Positions 1 to 8,032 of a stretch of DNA of 64,000 bases are shown here, in pieces; the first letter of the stretch is position 1; each line of letters starts with the position of its first letter. This DNA comes from Actinomycetospora sp. TBRC 11914. Its GTDB lineage: Bacteria; Actinomycetota; Actinomycetes; Mycobacteriales; Pseudonocardiaceae. The notes under the pieces were generated by a model. That model did not search any database, had not been told where the DNA came from, and was given only the letters and a program-made list of their open reading frames with translations. The stretch is taken from positions 1-64,000 of the forward strand of contig NZ_JABBND010000022.1 in assembly GCF_012933465.1 (NCBI RefSeq), read 5' to 3'. The position numbers were made by a program, and so were the translations under genes.

Positions 1-81
1 AGCCCGTGGACCTGCCTGGCGTACCCCTGGCCACCGGAGCCCGCGACCACCGAGCGACCCGTCGGGTCGGGACCGGCGTGG

Positions 82-789
82 GTGTCGGTGCGAGCGGGCA
101 GACTGTCCGACGTGGAGCTCCTCGACGACTACACCGGACACGTCGACCCGGAGGGTCCCGCCGCGCGGCGGGACCTCGACGCCGTGACGATCACCAAGGT
201 CTCGGTCGGGCCGATGGACAACAACGCGTACGTGCTGGTCGACAAGGCCACCGGCCGCACGCTGCTCATCGACGCCGCGAACGAGGCCGACCGCCTGCTG
301 GACACCGTGGACACGGTGGGCTCGCGCGACCAGCTCAAGGACCTCGTCACCACCCACCAGCACTGGGACCACGTCCAGGCGCTGGACGAGGTCACGAAGG
401 CGGTCTCCCCCACCACCTACGCCCACCCGCTCGACGGGCCCGAGCTCCCGGTGGCGCCCGACCGCACGGTCGGCGACGACGACCAGGTCCGCTTCGGGGA
501 CTCGTTCGTCGAGGTCATCCACCTCGACGGGCACACCCCGGGCTCGATCGCGCTGTACTACAAGGACCCGCGGGGCACGGGCCACATCTTCACCGGTGAC
601 AGCCTCTTCCCGGGCGGCCACGGCAAGACGGCCACCCGCGAGCACCACGACGCGCTGATGGACGACCTGGAGCGCAAGGTGTTCGGCCGCTTCGACGACG
701 ACACCTGGGTCTACCCGGGCCACGGCGACGACACCACGCTCGGCACCGAGCGCCCGAGCCTGCCGGAGTGGCGCGAGCGCGGCTGGTAG
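82..789 (+). CDS. MBL-fold metallo-hydrolase (glyoxalase II-like)
   Basis: The 235-residue protein carries the metallo-beta-lactamase metal-binding signature THQHWDH at residues 91-97 (H92, H94, D96, H97). Further ligands are a histidine in the HLDGHTPGS segment (H151), an aspartate in FTGDSLF (D173) and H214 in YPGHG. These are the ligands of a binuclear metal site in glyoxalase II-type thioesterases and related cytosolic hydrolases. There is no signal peptide. The GTG at 82 gives a tail of about 10 residues; a second in-frame GTG at 112 (VELLDDYTGH) is an equally good start. It converges on the EAL gene with only 15 bp between the stops. The substrate cannot be told from the sequence. The fold is certain; the exact start is not. 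Confidence 0.85.
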   Translation: MSVRAGRLSDVELLDDYTGHVDPEGPAARRDLDAVTITKVSVGPMDNNAYVLVDKATGRTLLIDAANEADRLLDTVDTVGSRDQLKDLVTTHQHWDHVQALDEVTKAVSPTTYAHPLDGPELPVAPDRTVGDDDQVRFGDSFVEVIHLDGHTPGSIALYYKDPRGTGHIFTGDSLFPGGHGKTATREHHDALMDDLERKVFGRFDDDTWVYPGHGDDTTLGTERPSLPEWRERGW

Positions 790-804
790 GACCCGGGAGC
801 CCGC

Positions 805-2106
805 TCAGGTGCCCGGCATCTCCGCCCCGGGCGCCGGCACGGTCCGGCTCATCAGCGAGCGCGCGACCTCGAGCACCAGGTCGCGCTCGTGCACCACGGT
901 GTACTCCATCTCGCCGGTGCCGCAGGGCCGAGCCACGAGCGCGGCCGCGACGTGCGGCCCCACGACGGCCACGTCCCACTCGCCGCGCAGCGGGTCGGCC
1001 TCGCCGAGGGTCGCCCCGCGCACGCCGGGCGGCAGCGCCGTGGTGGCGCCGAGCAGCGTCACGAGGGCCGAGTGCTCGGCGACCGCGGCGAAGCGCCGTG
1101 CGCGCTCCCCGCAGGGCGCACCGTCGGGACCCACCGTGGCCAGCAGTACCGTCGGGCCCTCGGCGCTCTGGGCCCGCTGCTCGAGCACGTCGGCCGCGAC
1201 CCGCACCTCGTCCACGGGCCCGCGGCGCAGCGGACGGGCCCGGGCCACGGCGGCCAGCGGGCTCACGCGGGTCGGGCCCTCGGGCGCCCGGGCCCGCGGG
1301 GCGCCGGGCCCGGCGGGCGGCGGCGTCCCGGCGGCGGGCTCGAGCGCGGCCGGGCGGCCGAAGCGGTAGCCCTGGCCGAGCGTCGCCCCGAGGGCCCGGG
1401 CGGTGCGCTCGTGCTCGGCGGTCTCGATGCCCTCGGCGAGCACGACCGCGTCGTTCCGCTCGGCGTAGGCGCCCACCGCCGCCGCGACGCGGGCGGCGTC
1501 CTCGTCGAGGGGCCCCTGGACCAGGCGCTGGTCGAGCTTGACCACCTCGGGCCGCAGGAACGGCATGAGCGCGAGGGAGTCCGGGTGGCTCCCGACGTCG
1601 TCGAGCGCCACCGCGATGCCGACGTGGCGCAGGCGGGTCGCGAACCACTGCAGCCGGGCCGGGTCGCCGGTCAGGGCGCGCTCGGTGAACTCCAGGACGA
1701 TCCGGCCGCCGCGCTCCAGGAACGTCACCGCCGCGGGAGGGGGCGGCCCGAGGGGGATGCCGTCCGGCTCGATGTTGAGGAAGAGGGCCGACGGTCCGGC
1801 GGCTCCGGCCTCCAGCGCCGTCGCGAGCGCGAGCTGGCGGCAGTGCTCGTCGAGCTCGGCGAGCCGGCCCTGGCCGCGGGCGTGACGGAACAACCTCTCC
1901 GGGCAGCGCCACGCGCCCGCCGGGCCCCGCGTGAGGCCCTCGTGGGCGACGACGGCACCCGACGTGAGGTCGACGATCGGCTGGAACACCGTCTGCAACC
2001 GAGACAGGTCGGGCTCGGTGTCGACCACGCGCAGCGCGTCGGCCACGTACCACCTCGATCCGCTCCGGGGCGCTCCCGCGGCGCCCCGCCGCACAACCTT
2101 CAGCAC
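805..2106 (-). CDS. EAL-DICT protein, probable c-di-GMP phosphodiesterase (copy 1)
   Basis: The N-terminal two thirds is an EAL domain (about residues 35-260) with the usual catalytic set: E56 in EGLTR (the EAL motif reads EGL), N111 in FLNIEPD, E139/E142 in LEFTER, the D169-D170 pair in LDDVGS, K190 in VKLD, E225 in LAEGIET and Q245 in LGQGYRFG. Hydrolysis of c-di-GMP to pGpG is therefore likely. The C-terminal part (about 290-425) looks like a DICT sensory domain, a module found with EAL and GGDEF proteins in actinobacteria; this is recalled family knowledge. A Pro/Ala-rich linker joins the two. There is no membrane segment. It lies 29 bp from a paralogue in the same orientation (2136-3491), so the pair is a tandem duplication and probably one transcript. 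Confidence 0.85.
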   Translation of the reverse strand: MLKVVRRGAAGAPRSGSRWYVADALRVVDTEPDLSRLQTVFQPIVDLTSGAVVAHEGLTRGPAGAWRCPERLFRHARGQGRLAELDEHCRQLALATALEAGAAGPSALFLNIEPDGIPLGPPPPAAVTFLERGGRIVLEFTERALTGDPARLQWFATRLRHVGIAVALDDVGSHPDSLALMPFLRPEVVKLDQRLVQGPLDEDAARVAAAVGAYAERNDAVVLAEGIETAEHERTARALGATLGQGYRFGRPAALEPAAGTPPPAGPGAPRARAPEGPTRVSPLAAVARARPLRRGPVDEVRVAADVLEQRAQSAEGPTVLLATVGPDGAPCGERARRFAAVAEHSALVTLLGATTALPPGVRGATLGEADPLRGEWDVAVVGPHVAAALVARPCGTGEMEYTVVHERDLVLEVARSLMSRTVPAPGAEMPGT

Positions 2107-2135
2107 ACGGAGCGTACCTGGGTGGACCGAACGAG

Positions 2136-3491
2136 CTAGGCGTCGGGCACCGACGCCACCCCCACGGACGACACCAGTGGCACCCCCACCTGCTCAGCGT
2201 CGTCGTGCGGGTCGGGGTGGTCGGCGTCGACGGGCACGGTCCGCGCGAGCAGCGAGCGCGCGACGTCCAGGACCAGCGCGCGGTCGTGGGTGAGCACGTA
2301 GTCGAAGGAGCGGTCGAGGTCGGAGGAGGCGCTCGGTGTGGCGGGGTCGAGGTCGCGGGAGACGAGGGCCGCGGCGAAGTGCGGGCCGACGACCGCCACG
2401 ATCCACTCCTGGCGCACCGGGTCGTCGGGGGCGAGGTCGGCCCCGCGCACGCCGGGCTCGGGCTCGGCGGCCATCCCCGCCCCGAGGACACCGACGTAGG
2501 CGGCGCTGCGGGCGAGCTCGCGGTAGCGCGCGCGGGTGGCGCGGGTGAAGTGTGGAGCACGCTCGAAGGCCGCGACGACGACGGCGAGCTCCCCCATCTC
2601 GGCGGCCTGCCGTTCGAGGAAGCGGCTCATCGACAGCAGCAGCGGCGACGTCGCGCGGCGCGGGGTGCGGGCCCGGGCCACCGTCGCGAAGGGACTGGCC
2701 CGCGGGACCGGCGGGACGGGCCGCTGCCAGGCCGGCGCGCGCCGGGGCGACGGGAGACCGGGCAGGATCTCGGCGGCGCGCCCCCCGGCGCCGAACCACC
2801 AGCCCTGGCCGAGCGTCGCGCCCAGGCTGCGCGCGGTCGCGAAGTGGTCGGGGTTCTCGACGCCCTCGGCCAGGACCAGGGCGCCACTCTGCTCGGCGTA
2901 GGCCGCGACCGCCGACATGATCTCGGCGACCTCGGGTCCCGGCCGCGCCTGCACGAGGCGCAGGTCGAGCTTGACCACCTCGGGCCGCAGGAACGGCATG
3001 AGGGCGAGCGAGGCCGGGTGCGCCCCGACGTCGTCGAGGGCGATGTGGAAGCCGTGGGCGCGGACCTGGTCGGCGAAGGCGAACAGCCGGGCGGGGTCGG
3101 CCGTGAGGTCACGCTCGGTGAACTCGGCCACGACGTGCACGCCGCGCTCGGCGAGGTCCCCCGAGGCCGTGAACGGCACGAGACGGGTGGCGACGGTCAG
3201 CGGTTCGACGTTGACGAACAGGGCCAGCGGCCCGGCGAGGCCCGCGTCGTAGGCGTCCTGGACGGCGCGGCCCCGGCACAGCGAGTCGAGCTCCGCGAGC
3301 CGCCCGGCCGCCCGGGCCGCCGCGAAGAGCGCGTCCGGCCGCTCGAGCGGCCCGCCCAGCGGACCCCGGGCGAGCGCCTCGAGGCCGACCACGTCGCCCG
3401 TGTCGAGGTCGACGATCGGCTGGTAGACCGGGTCGACGGCGCGTTCGCGCAACAGCGCGTCGAGGCGGTCGCGCGCGATCTCGTCGGACAC
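2136..3491 (-). CDS. EAL-DICT protein, probable c-di-GMP phosphodiesterase (copy 2)
   Basis: This is a paralogue of the neighbouring gene, 451 residues. The EAL domain keeps its active-site residues: E38 in LEALAR, N94 in LFVNVEP, E123/E126 in AEFTER, D153-D154 in LDDVG, K174 in VKLD, E209 in LAEGVE and Q229 in LGQGWWFG. The C-terminal third (about 290-430) matches the DICT-like half of copy 1, including the segments IVAVVGPHFAAALV and LVLDVARSLLARTVPV. It lacks the N-terminal extension of copy 1. No GGDEF domain is present in either gene, so the pair should only degrade c-di-GMP. It ends with a short tail rich in His and Asp. It is the upstream gene of the pair and so carries the likely shared promoter, in the roughly 150 bp before it. 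Confidence 0.85.
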   Translation of the reverse strand: MSDEIARDRLDALLRERAVDPVYQPIVDLDTGDVVGLEALARGPLGGPLERPDALFAAARAAGRLAELDSLCRGRAVQDAYDAGLAGPLALFVNVEPLTVATRLVPFTASGDLAERGVHVVAEFTERDLTADPARLFAFADQVRAHGFHIALDDVGAHPASLALMPFLRPEVVKLDLRLVQARPGPEVAEIMSAVAAYAEQSGALVLAEGVENPDHFATARSLGATLGQGWWFGAGGRAAEILPGLPSPRRAPAWQRPVPPVPRASPFATVARARTPRRATSPLLLSMSRFLERQAAEMGELAVVVAAFERAPHFTRATRARYRELARSAAYVGVLGAGMAAEPEPGVRGADLAPDDPVRQEWIVAVVGPHFAAALVSRDLDPATPSASSDLDRSFDYVLTHDRALVLDVARSLLARTVPVDADHPDPHDDAEQVGVPLVSSVGVASVPDA

Positions 3492-3640
3492 GGACGCTCC
3501 TTCCGACGGCGCGTCACCGGCAAAGGTACCCGACTCCCCCGCAAGGAGGGCATCGGCGCCGGATCGGACCCGCGACGCATACCGTGCGTGAGCGCCGATA
3601 CCGGTGCTGCGTCCCCGGGAGAAGGGGCAGACTGGCCGCG

Positions 3641-4039
3641 ATGGACTCCACCCGCGTCGACCGCTGGCTGTGGGCGGTGCGCCTGTCGAAGACCCGCGCG
3701 GACGCCGCGACCGCGTGCCGCGGCGGTCACGTGCGGGTCAACGACAAGCCCGCGAAACCGTCGACGGCGGTGCGTCCCGGCGACACCGTGCGCACGCGCC
3801 TCTACGACATCCCCCGGGTCGTCGAGGTCGGGCGCGTCATCGAGAAGCGCGTGGGCGCCCCCGAGGCCGTGACCTGCTACGTCGACCACACCCCTCCCCC
3901 GCCGCCGAAGGAGACCGTCGCCCCGGTGGCGACGCGCGAGCGCGGCGCCGGCCGCCCGACCAAGCGCGACCGGCGCCGGATGGAGGCCTTCGAGCGGGCC
4001 TCCCTCGTCCACGCCGTGGACCACGAGCTCGAGGACTGA
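3641..4039 (+). CDS. S4-domain RNA-binding protein, Hsp15-like
   Basis: The 132-residue basic protein begins with MDSTRVDRWLWAVRLSKTRA, the hallmark start of the Hsp15/RqcH-associated S4 family, followed by an S4 fold (HVRVNDKPAKPSTAVRPGDTV). In the family, Hsp15 binds 50S subunits carrying stalled nascent chains; that role is recalled, not shown here. The C-terminal tail is Arg/Lys-rich (RPTKRDRRRMEAF). The ATG at 3641 is preferred over an upstream start at 3584 because the family signature begins exactly there; a purine-rich stretch precedes it at about 3619-3626. It converges on the GH12 gene with a 4-bp gap. Confidence 0.85.
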   Translation: MDSTRVDRWLWAVRLSKTRADAATACRGGHVRVNDKPAKPSTAVRPGDTVRTRLYDIPRVVEVGRVIEKRVGAPEAVTCYVDHTPPPPPKETVAPVATRERGAGRPTKRDRRRMEAFERASLVHAVDHELED

Positions 4040-4043
4040 CGCG

Positions 4044-4964
4044 CTACTGGCCGTTCCGCGTCACCGAGAAGTTCGTCGTGGCCAGCCCGGTCCCGCCGAT
4101 CCACGGCTCGAACCCGGCCTGCACGCTCGTCATGTACCAGCCCGGCTTCGCCACCCCCCGCTTCGTCGCGTCGGTGACGAAGGTCGGGATCGACAGGTTG
4201 GTGACGCTGTTCGTGGCCTGCTTGCGGACGTAGGAGATCGTCGTGACGTCGGCCTTGCCCTGCCACACCTCGTAGGGCACGCCGTCGAGCGTGGTCTCGC
4301 CGACCTTCTTGCCGATCGGGTTGACGCGGTCGGTGTGCTTGAGCCAGATCATCAGCTCGAGGCCGGTGGGGCGGCCGGTCTTGCGCGCGGTCGGGTCGAG
4401 CCAGATGTCGTAGGAGACGTTGTAGTCGCCCTTGGCCGGCGTCGTGGTCGCCCAGGTCGTCCGCAGGTCGCCGAGGTCGGAGATGGGCCGCGGGAACGGG
4501 GTGCCCTTGGTGCAGTTGCCGTAATTGCAGCCGAAGACGATCGAGGGGTACGACGCGGGCCCGCTGGACTTGTTGTGGTTGGCCTCCACGCGGAAGCCGG
4601 TGTCGAACGCGATGACGCACTGCGACGTGCTCGCGCCCCAGAGGTCGTTCTGCACCTCGTAGCGCCCGTTCGCCACCGGGGTCGACCCGAACTTGTCGCA
4701 GACCTTCTTCTCGTTCGGCTCCCGCGGGGTGGAGTGGGTGCTCGTCGTCGTGGCCACCGCCGCCGGTACGGGGGCGCCCGTGGCCCCCTGCGGCACGACA
4801 GTGGTGATCACGACGAGCGCGACGAGGCCGAGCCCGCCGACGAGGGCCCGCAGTGCCTCGGACCGCCGGCGCGGGACCACGTCACAGCGCCGGTGACGCC
4901 CGACCCGTCGTCGAGCACGCAGCCGTCCTGCGCCATCGTTCGTCGTCGACCACCGACCGTTCAT
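4044..4964 (-). CDS. Secreted or membrane-anchored GH12 glycosidase (copy 1)
   Basis: The 306-residue protein has an Arg-rich N-terminus, a hydrophobic segment at about residues 38-56 (signal or anchor) and a Thr-rich linker. The catalytic domain from about residue 86 has glycoside hydrolase family 12 hallmarks: QNDLWGAS, SYDIWLDP, the nucleophile region ELMIW (E203) and the acid/base region GFEPWIGGTGL (E286). Both glutamates are present, so it should be active. GH12 enzymes cleave beta-1,4-glucans (cellulose, xyloglucan, mixed-linkage glucan). Two cysteine pairs could form disulphides (C89/C116 and C146/C151). The start is uncertain; later starts would shorten the cytoplasmic tail. It has a paralogue 134 bp upstream. 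Confidence 0.85.
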   Translation of the reverse strand: MNGRWSTTNDGAGRLRARRRVGRHRRCDVVPRRRSEALRALVGGLGLVALVVITTVVPQGATGAPVPAAVATTTSTHSTPREPNEKKVCDKFGSTPVANGRYEVQNDLWGASTSQCVIAFDTGFRVEANHNKSSGPASYPSIVFGCNYGNCTKGTPFPRPISDLGDLRTTWATTTPAKGDYNVSYDIWLDPTARKTGRPTGLELMIWLKHTDRVNPIGKKVGETTLDGVPYEVWQGKADVTTISYVRKQATNSVTNLSIPTFVTDATKRGVAKPGWYMTSVQAGFEPWIGGTGLATTNFSVTRNGQ

Positions 4965-5098
4965 CCCGCGCGTCCTCCCCGTTGGACCGTTCAGCGCGCC
5001 GGAACGTACGTTCGGCGCAGCTCGCCACGCCAGGTGAGGTCAGCCGTTCGAGCACACGGGGACGCGGATGCCACCCACACGGGTGGCGCGTCGGGGAG

Positions 5099-6022
5099 CT
5101 ACACGCCGTTGCGCGTCGCGTTGAAGGCGTCGGTCGACAGGCCGCTGCCGCCGACCCAGGGCTCGAAGCCGGCCTGCAGGTTGGTGAGGTACCACTGCGG
5201 CTGCACGACGCCCTGCCGCGTGGCGTCGCGCACGAAGTCGGTGATCGGCAGGTCGAGGACCTGGCGCACCGACTGCTGGCGCACGTAGGAGATCACCGGG
5301 ACGCCGTTGTTCTGGCCCTCGTAGACGTCCCAGGCGGTCCCGGCGAGGTTCGTCGTCCCGGCCTTCTGCCCGATGGGGTCGATCCCGCCGACCCGCGCCA
5401 TCCAGATCATCAGCTCGGCGCCGGTGTTGTCGCCGTCGCGGCGGGGTGTCGGGTCGAGCCAGATGTCGTAGGAGGCGTTGTAGCGGCCGCTGTCGGGGCT
5501 GGAGATCGACCAGCTCGAGCGCACGTCACCGAGGTCGGAGAGCGGCCGCGGGAACGGGGTGCCCCTGGTGCAGGTGCCGTGGTTGCAGCCCCAGACGATC
5601 GACGGGTACGCGGCGGGCCCGTCGTTCTTGTCGTGGTTCGCCTGCACGCTGAAGCCGGTGTCGAACGCCGTCGTGCACTGCGGGGTGGAGGCGCCCCAGG
5701 CGTCGTTCTGGACCTCGAATCGCCCGCCGGCGACGGGGACGGACCCGAATTTCGCGCACACCTGCGGGCCGACCCGGCTGCCGATCGGCGAGAGCGGCGC
5801 GAGCAGCTGGGGCACGAGCGGCACCGCGGCGGGCGCCGACGCCGGCGCCGGCGCGGCCTGCGGCAGCGGCGCCGACCCGGCCACGTTCTGCTCGGTGGCC
5901 GCGTGGTTCACCGTGATCGGTGGGACGCCGGGTTCCTGGACGCCGCAGGCGGTGCCCAGCAGGGCCAGCACGGCGACGACGGCGGCGAGGAGGACGCGCG
6001 GTGCACGCGTGGGTTCGCCCAC
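5099..6022 (-). CDS. GH12 glycosidase lipoprotein (copy 2)
   Basis: The 307-residue protein opens with a lipoprotein signal peptide: hydrophobic LLAAVVAVLALLGTAC with lipobox LGTAC and lipidated C26. An Ala/Pro linker (about 48-76) precedes a GH12 catalytic domain aligned without gaps over most of its length to the neighbouring copy. Key residues are QNDAWGAS, SYDIWLDP, nucleophile E203 in ELMIW and acid/base E287 in GFEPWVGGSGL. Tandem placement shows duplication of the catalytic domain with divergence of the export signal: this copy should be tethered to the membrane, the other exported by a different signal. Beta-glucan is the family substrate; the precise polymer is unknown. Its 5' end faces the FAD oxidoreductase stop 10 bp away on the same strand. 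Confidence 0.87.
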   Translation of the reverse strand: MGEPTRAPRVLLAAVVAVLALLGTACGVQEPGVPPITVNHAATEQNVAGSAPLPQAAPAPASAPAAVPLVPQLLAPLSPIGSRVGPQVCAKFGSVPVAGGRFEVQNDAWGASTPQCTTAFDTGFSVQANHDKNDGPAAYPSIVWGCNHGTCTRGTPFPRPLSDLGDVRSSWSISSPDSGRYNASYDIWLDPTPRRDGDNTGAELMIWMARVGGIDPIGQKAGTTNLAGTAWDVYEGQNNGVPVISYVRQQSVRQVLDLPITDFVRDATRQGVVQPQWYLTNLQAGFEPWVGGSGLSTDAFNATRNGV

Positions 6023-6032
6023 GCGGGTGAGG

Positions 6033-7151
6033 CTAGAGGATGCGCCGAACGCTGTAGTGGTCGGCCTCGACCCCGTGTCGCCGCAGGTCGGCGGGCACGT
6101 CCTCGCCGAGGACGACGGCCCGGGCGAGCGCGGCGGCGGCCGGCGCGGTCTCGATCCCCGACCCGCCCTGGCCCGCGAACACCGCCAGACCCGGCAGGCG
6201 CTCCCCGACCGCGAGGACGCGACTCGGCGCGAACGTCCGCTGGCCGGCCCAGCTGGTGACCACCGAGCGCAGGCCGAGCGTGGTCACCGCGTTGACCCGC
6301 TCGAGGGCGAGCGCGACGTCGAGCTCGTCTGGCCGCGCGTCGCCGGGCTCCTGGGGCGTCTCCTCCGACGGCGACACGAGCAGGTGCTGCCCCTCGGGCT
6401 TGGCGTACCAGTGGTCGGCGGCGGACACGGCGAAGGGGTCGTCGGGGTGCACCGGGGCACCGTCCGGGATCCGGACGATCGCGATCGTGCGCCGGTAGGC
6501 GGTGAGCCCGAGCGGGGTCGCTCCGGCGAGGGCGAGGACCCGGTCGGTCCAGGCACCGGCGGCGAGCACGACACGGTCGGTGTCGACCGACTCGCCGTCG
6601 TCGGTGGTGACCCGCCACCCGGGGCCGCGCGGCGCCAGCCCGACGACGCGCGCGCCGGACCGGATCTCGCCGCCCAGCGCCCGGAACCGCTGCCGGTAGT
6701 GCTGGTGCAGCCCGATCGGGTCGGCGTCGCAGGCGTCCTCGACGACCGCGGCGGCCCGCACCGCGTCCGGGCGCAGCGCGGGCCAGCGCCGCACGGCCTC
6801 GTCGGGGTCCACCGCGACGACCGGGGCGAGCGGGAGGATCTCGTCGCGCAGGACCCGCTCCTCCTCGGCGGTGCTCGCCACGTGCAGGACCGGGCGCGGG
6901 CGCAGGAACCCGTGCCCGGCCTCGTCGGCGAGCGCGTCGAACCGCTCCCACGACGCCGCCGTGAGCGCCCGCGTCGGGGCCGGGCCGTGGCCGGGGATGT
7001 AGCTCGCCGCCGACCGGCCGGTGGTGTGGCGCGCGAGCTCCCGCTCGGCCTCGATCAGGACCGGCCGCTCGACGCCGGCCGCGGCCAGCTCGGCCGCGAC
7101 CGACATCCCCGCGATGCCGCCCCCGACGACGACCACGCCCCGGCCGCTCAC
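6033..7151 (-). CDS. FAD-dependent amino-acid oxidase/dehydrogenase (DAO family, DauA-like)
   Basis: The 372-residue flavoprotein has an N-terminal dinucleotide-binding site (VVVVGGGIAGMSVAAELA) and the DAO-family segment TGRSAASYIPGHG soon after it. The C-terminal FAD contact is GLAVFAGQGGSGIETAP. The RSAA signature and overall length resemble FAD-dependent D-arginine dehydrogenase (DauA) and glycine-oxidase-type enzymes, which oxidise amino acids to imino acids. The GTG start overlaps the nadC stop by 4 bp (GTGA), so it is translated as the last gene of nadABC. A role linked to NAD synthesis is possible only by context: L-aspartate oxidase in the same operon also makes an imino acid. The substrate is unassigned. 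Confidence 0.82.
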   Translation of the reverse strand: MSGRGVVVVGGGIAGMSVAAELAAAGVERPVLIEAERELARHTTGRSAASYIPGHGPAPTRALTAASWERFDALADEAGHGFLRPRPVLHVASTAEEERVLRDEILPLAPVVAVDPDEAVRRWPALRPDAVRAAAVVEDACDADPIGLHQHYRQRFRALGGEIRSGARVVGLAPRGPGWRVTTDDGESVDTDRVVLAAGAWTDRVLALAGATPLGLTAYRRTIAIVRIPDGAPVHPDDPFAVSAADHWYAKPEGQHLLVSPSEETPQEPGDARPDELDVALALERVNAVTTLGLRSVVTSWAGQRTFAPSRVLAVGERLPGLAVFAGQGGSGIETAPAAAALARAVVLGEDVPADLRRHGVEADHYSVRRIL

Positions 7152-8032
7152 GACGTCCGCAGGTCCAGGCCCAGGTCCAGCGCCGGCGCGGAGTGGGTCA
7201 GGCCCCCGACGGCGACGAAGTCCACGCCGGTCGCCCCGTAGGCGGCGGCGGTGTCCAGGGTGAGCCCGCCGGAGGCCTCGAGCCCGGTGGACGGAGCCAC
7301 GGCGTCCCGCCGCCGGACCGCCTCGGCGCACTCGGCCACCGGGAAGTTGTCCAGCAGCACGAGCTCCAGGTCGAGGGCCAGCGCCTCGTCGAGCTGGTCG
7401 AGCGAGTCCACCTCGAGCTCGCACGACAGCTCCGGGGCCGCCGCGCGGGCGGCCCGCACCGCGGCCGTCACCGACCCGGCGGCGGCGACGTGGTTGTCCT
7501 TGATCAGCAGGGCGTCGCCCAGCGACATCCGGTGGTTCACCCCGCCGCCGCAGCGCACCGCGTACTTCTGCAGCGCCCGCAGGCCGGGGACGGTCTTGCG
7601 GGTGTCCCGGATGCGGGTCGGGGTGCCGGCGACGGCGTCGACCCACGCGGACGTCGCGGTCGCCACCCCGGAGAGCTGGCAGAGCAGGTTGAGCGCGGTC
7701 CGCTCGGCGGTGAGCAGGGTCGCCAGCGGGGCCCGGACGGCGAGCGCGACGTCGCCCGGGCGCAGTCGGTCGCCGTCGGCGCGGGCGTCGAGGACCTCGA
7801 GGTCGTCGCCGCACACCCGCTCGAGCACCCGGACCGCCACCCCGACCCCGGCGAGGGTGCCGGCGGGGCGGGTCCGGAACTCGCCGACCGCGACCGACCC
7901 GGCCGGGACACAGGCCGCCGTCGTGCGGTCCGGTCCGTCGCGGAGGTCCTCGTCGAGGGCTCGCGCGACGACCGCGTCGATCTCCGCGGGGTCGAGCCCC
8001 ACCGGCAGCGCGACGGTGTTCACGCTGGTCAT
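7148..8032 (-). CDS. nadC: Nicotinate-nucleotide pyrophosphorylase (carboxylating)
   Basis: NadC converts quinolinate and PRPP to nicotinate mononucleotide, CO2 and pyrophosphate, the last step of de novo NAD precursor synthesis. The 294-residue protein shows the family sequence IRDTRKTVPGLRALQKYAVRCGGG, the catalytic segment MSLGDALLIKDNH, and C-terminal LEASGGL and DFVAVGGLTHSA. Its ATG start overlaps the nadB stop (ATGA) and its stop overlaps the following flavoprotein start (GTGA), so the four genes are translationally coupled. Length is normal for the family. Confidence 0.96.
   Translation of the reverse strand: MTSVNTVALPVGLDPAEIDAVVARALDEDLRDGPDRTTAACVPAGSVAVGEFRTRPAGTLAGVGVAVRVLERVCGDDLEVLDARADGDRLRPGDVALAVRAPLATLLTAERTALNLLCQLSGVATATSAWVDAVAGTPTRIRDTRKTVPGLRALQKYAVRCGGGVNHRMSLGDALLIKDNHVAAAGSVTAAVRAARAAAPELSCELEVDSLDQLDEALALDLELVLLDNFPVAECAEAVRRRDAVAPSTGLEASGGLTLDTAAAYGATGVDFVAVGGLTHSAPALDLGLDLRTS

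Noticed and set aside
590-2560. Long Arg/Ala/Pro-rich minus-strand frames over the EAL genes (and similar long frames throughout)
   Set aside because: At this GC content nearly every gene has long open frames on other frames and the other strand. These have no family motifs and have skewed composition, while the true frames carry catalytic residues.
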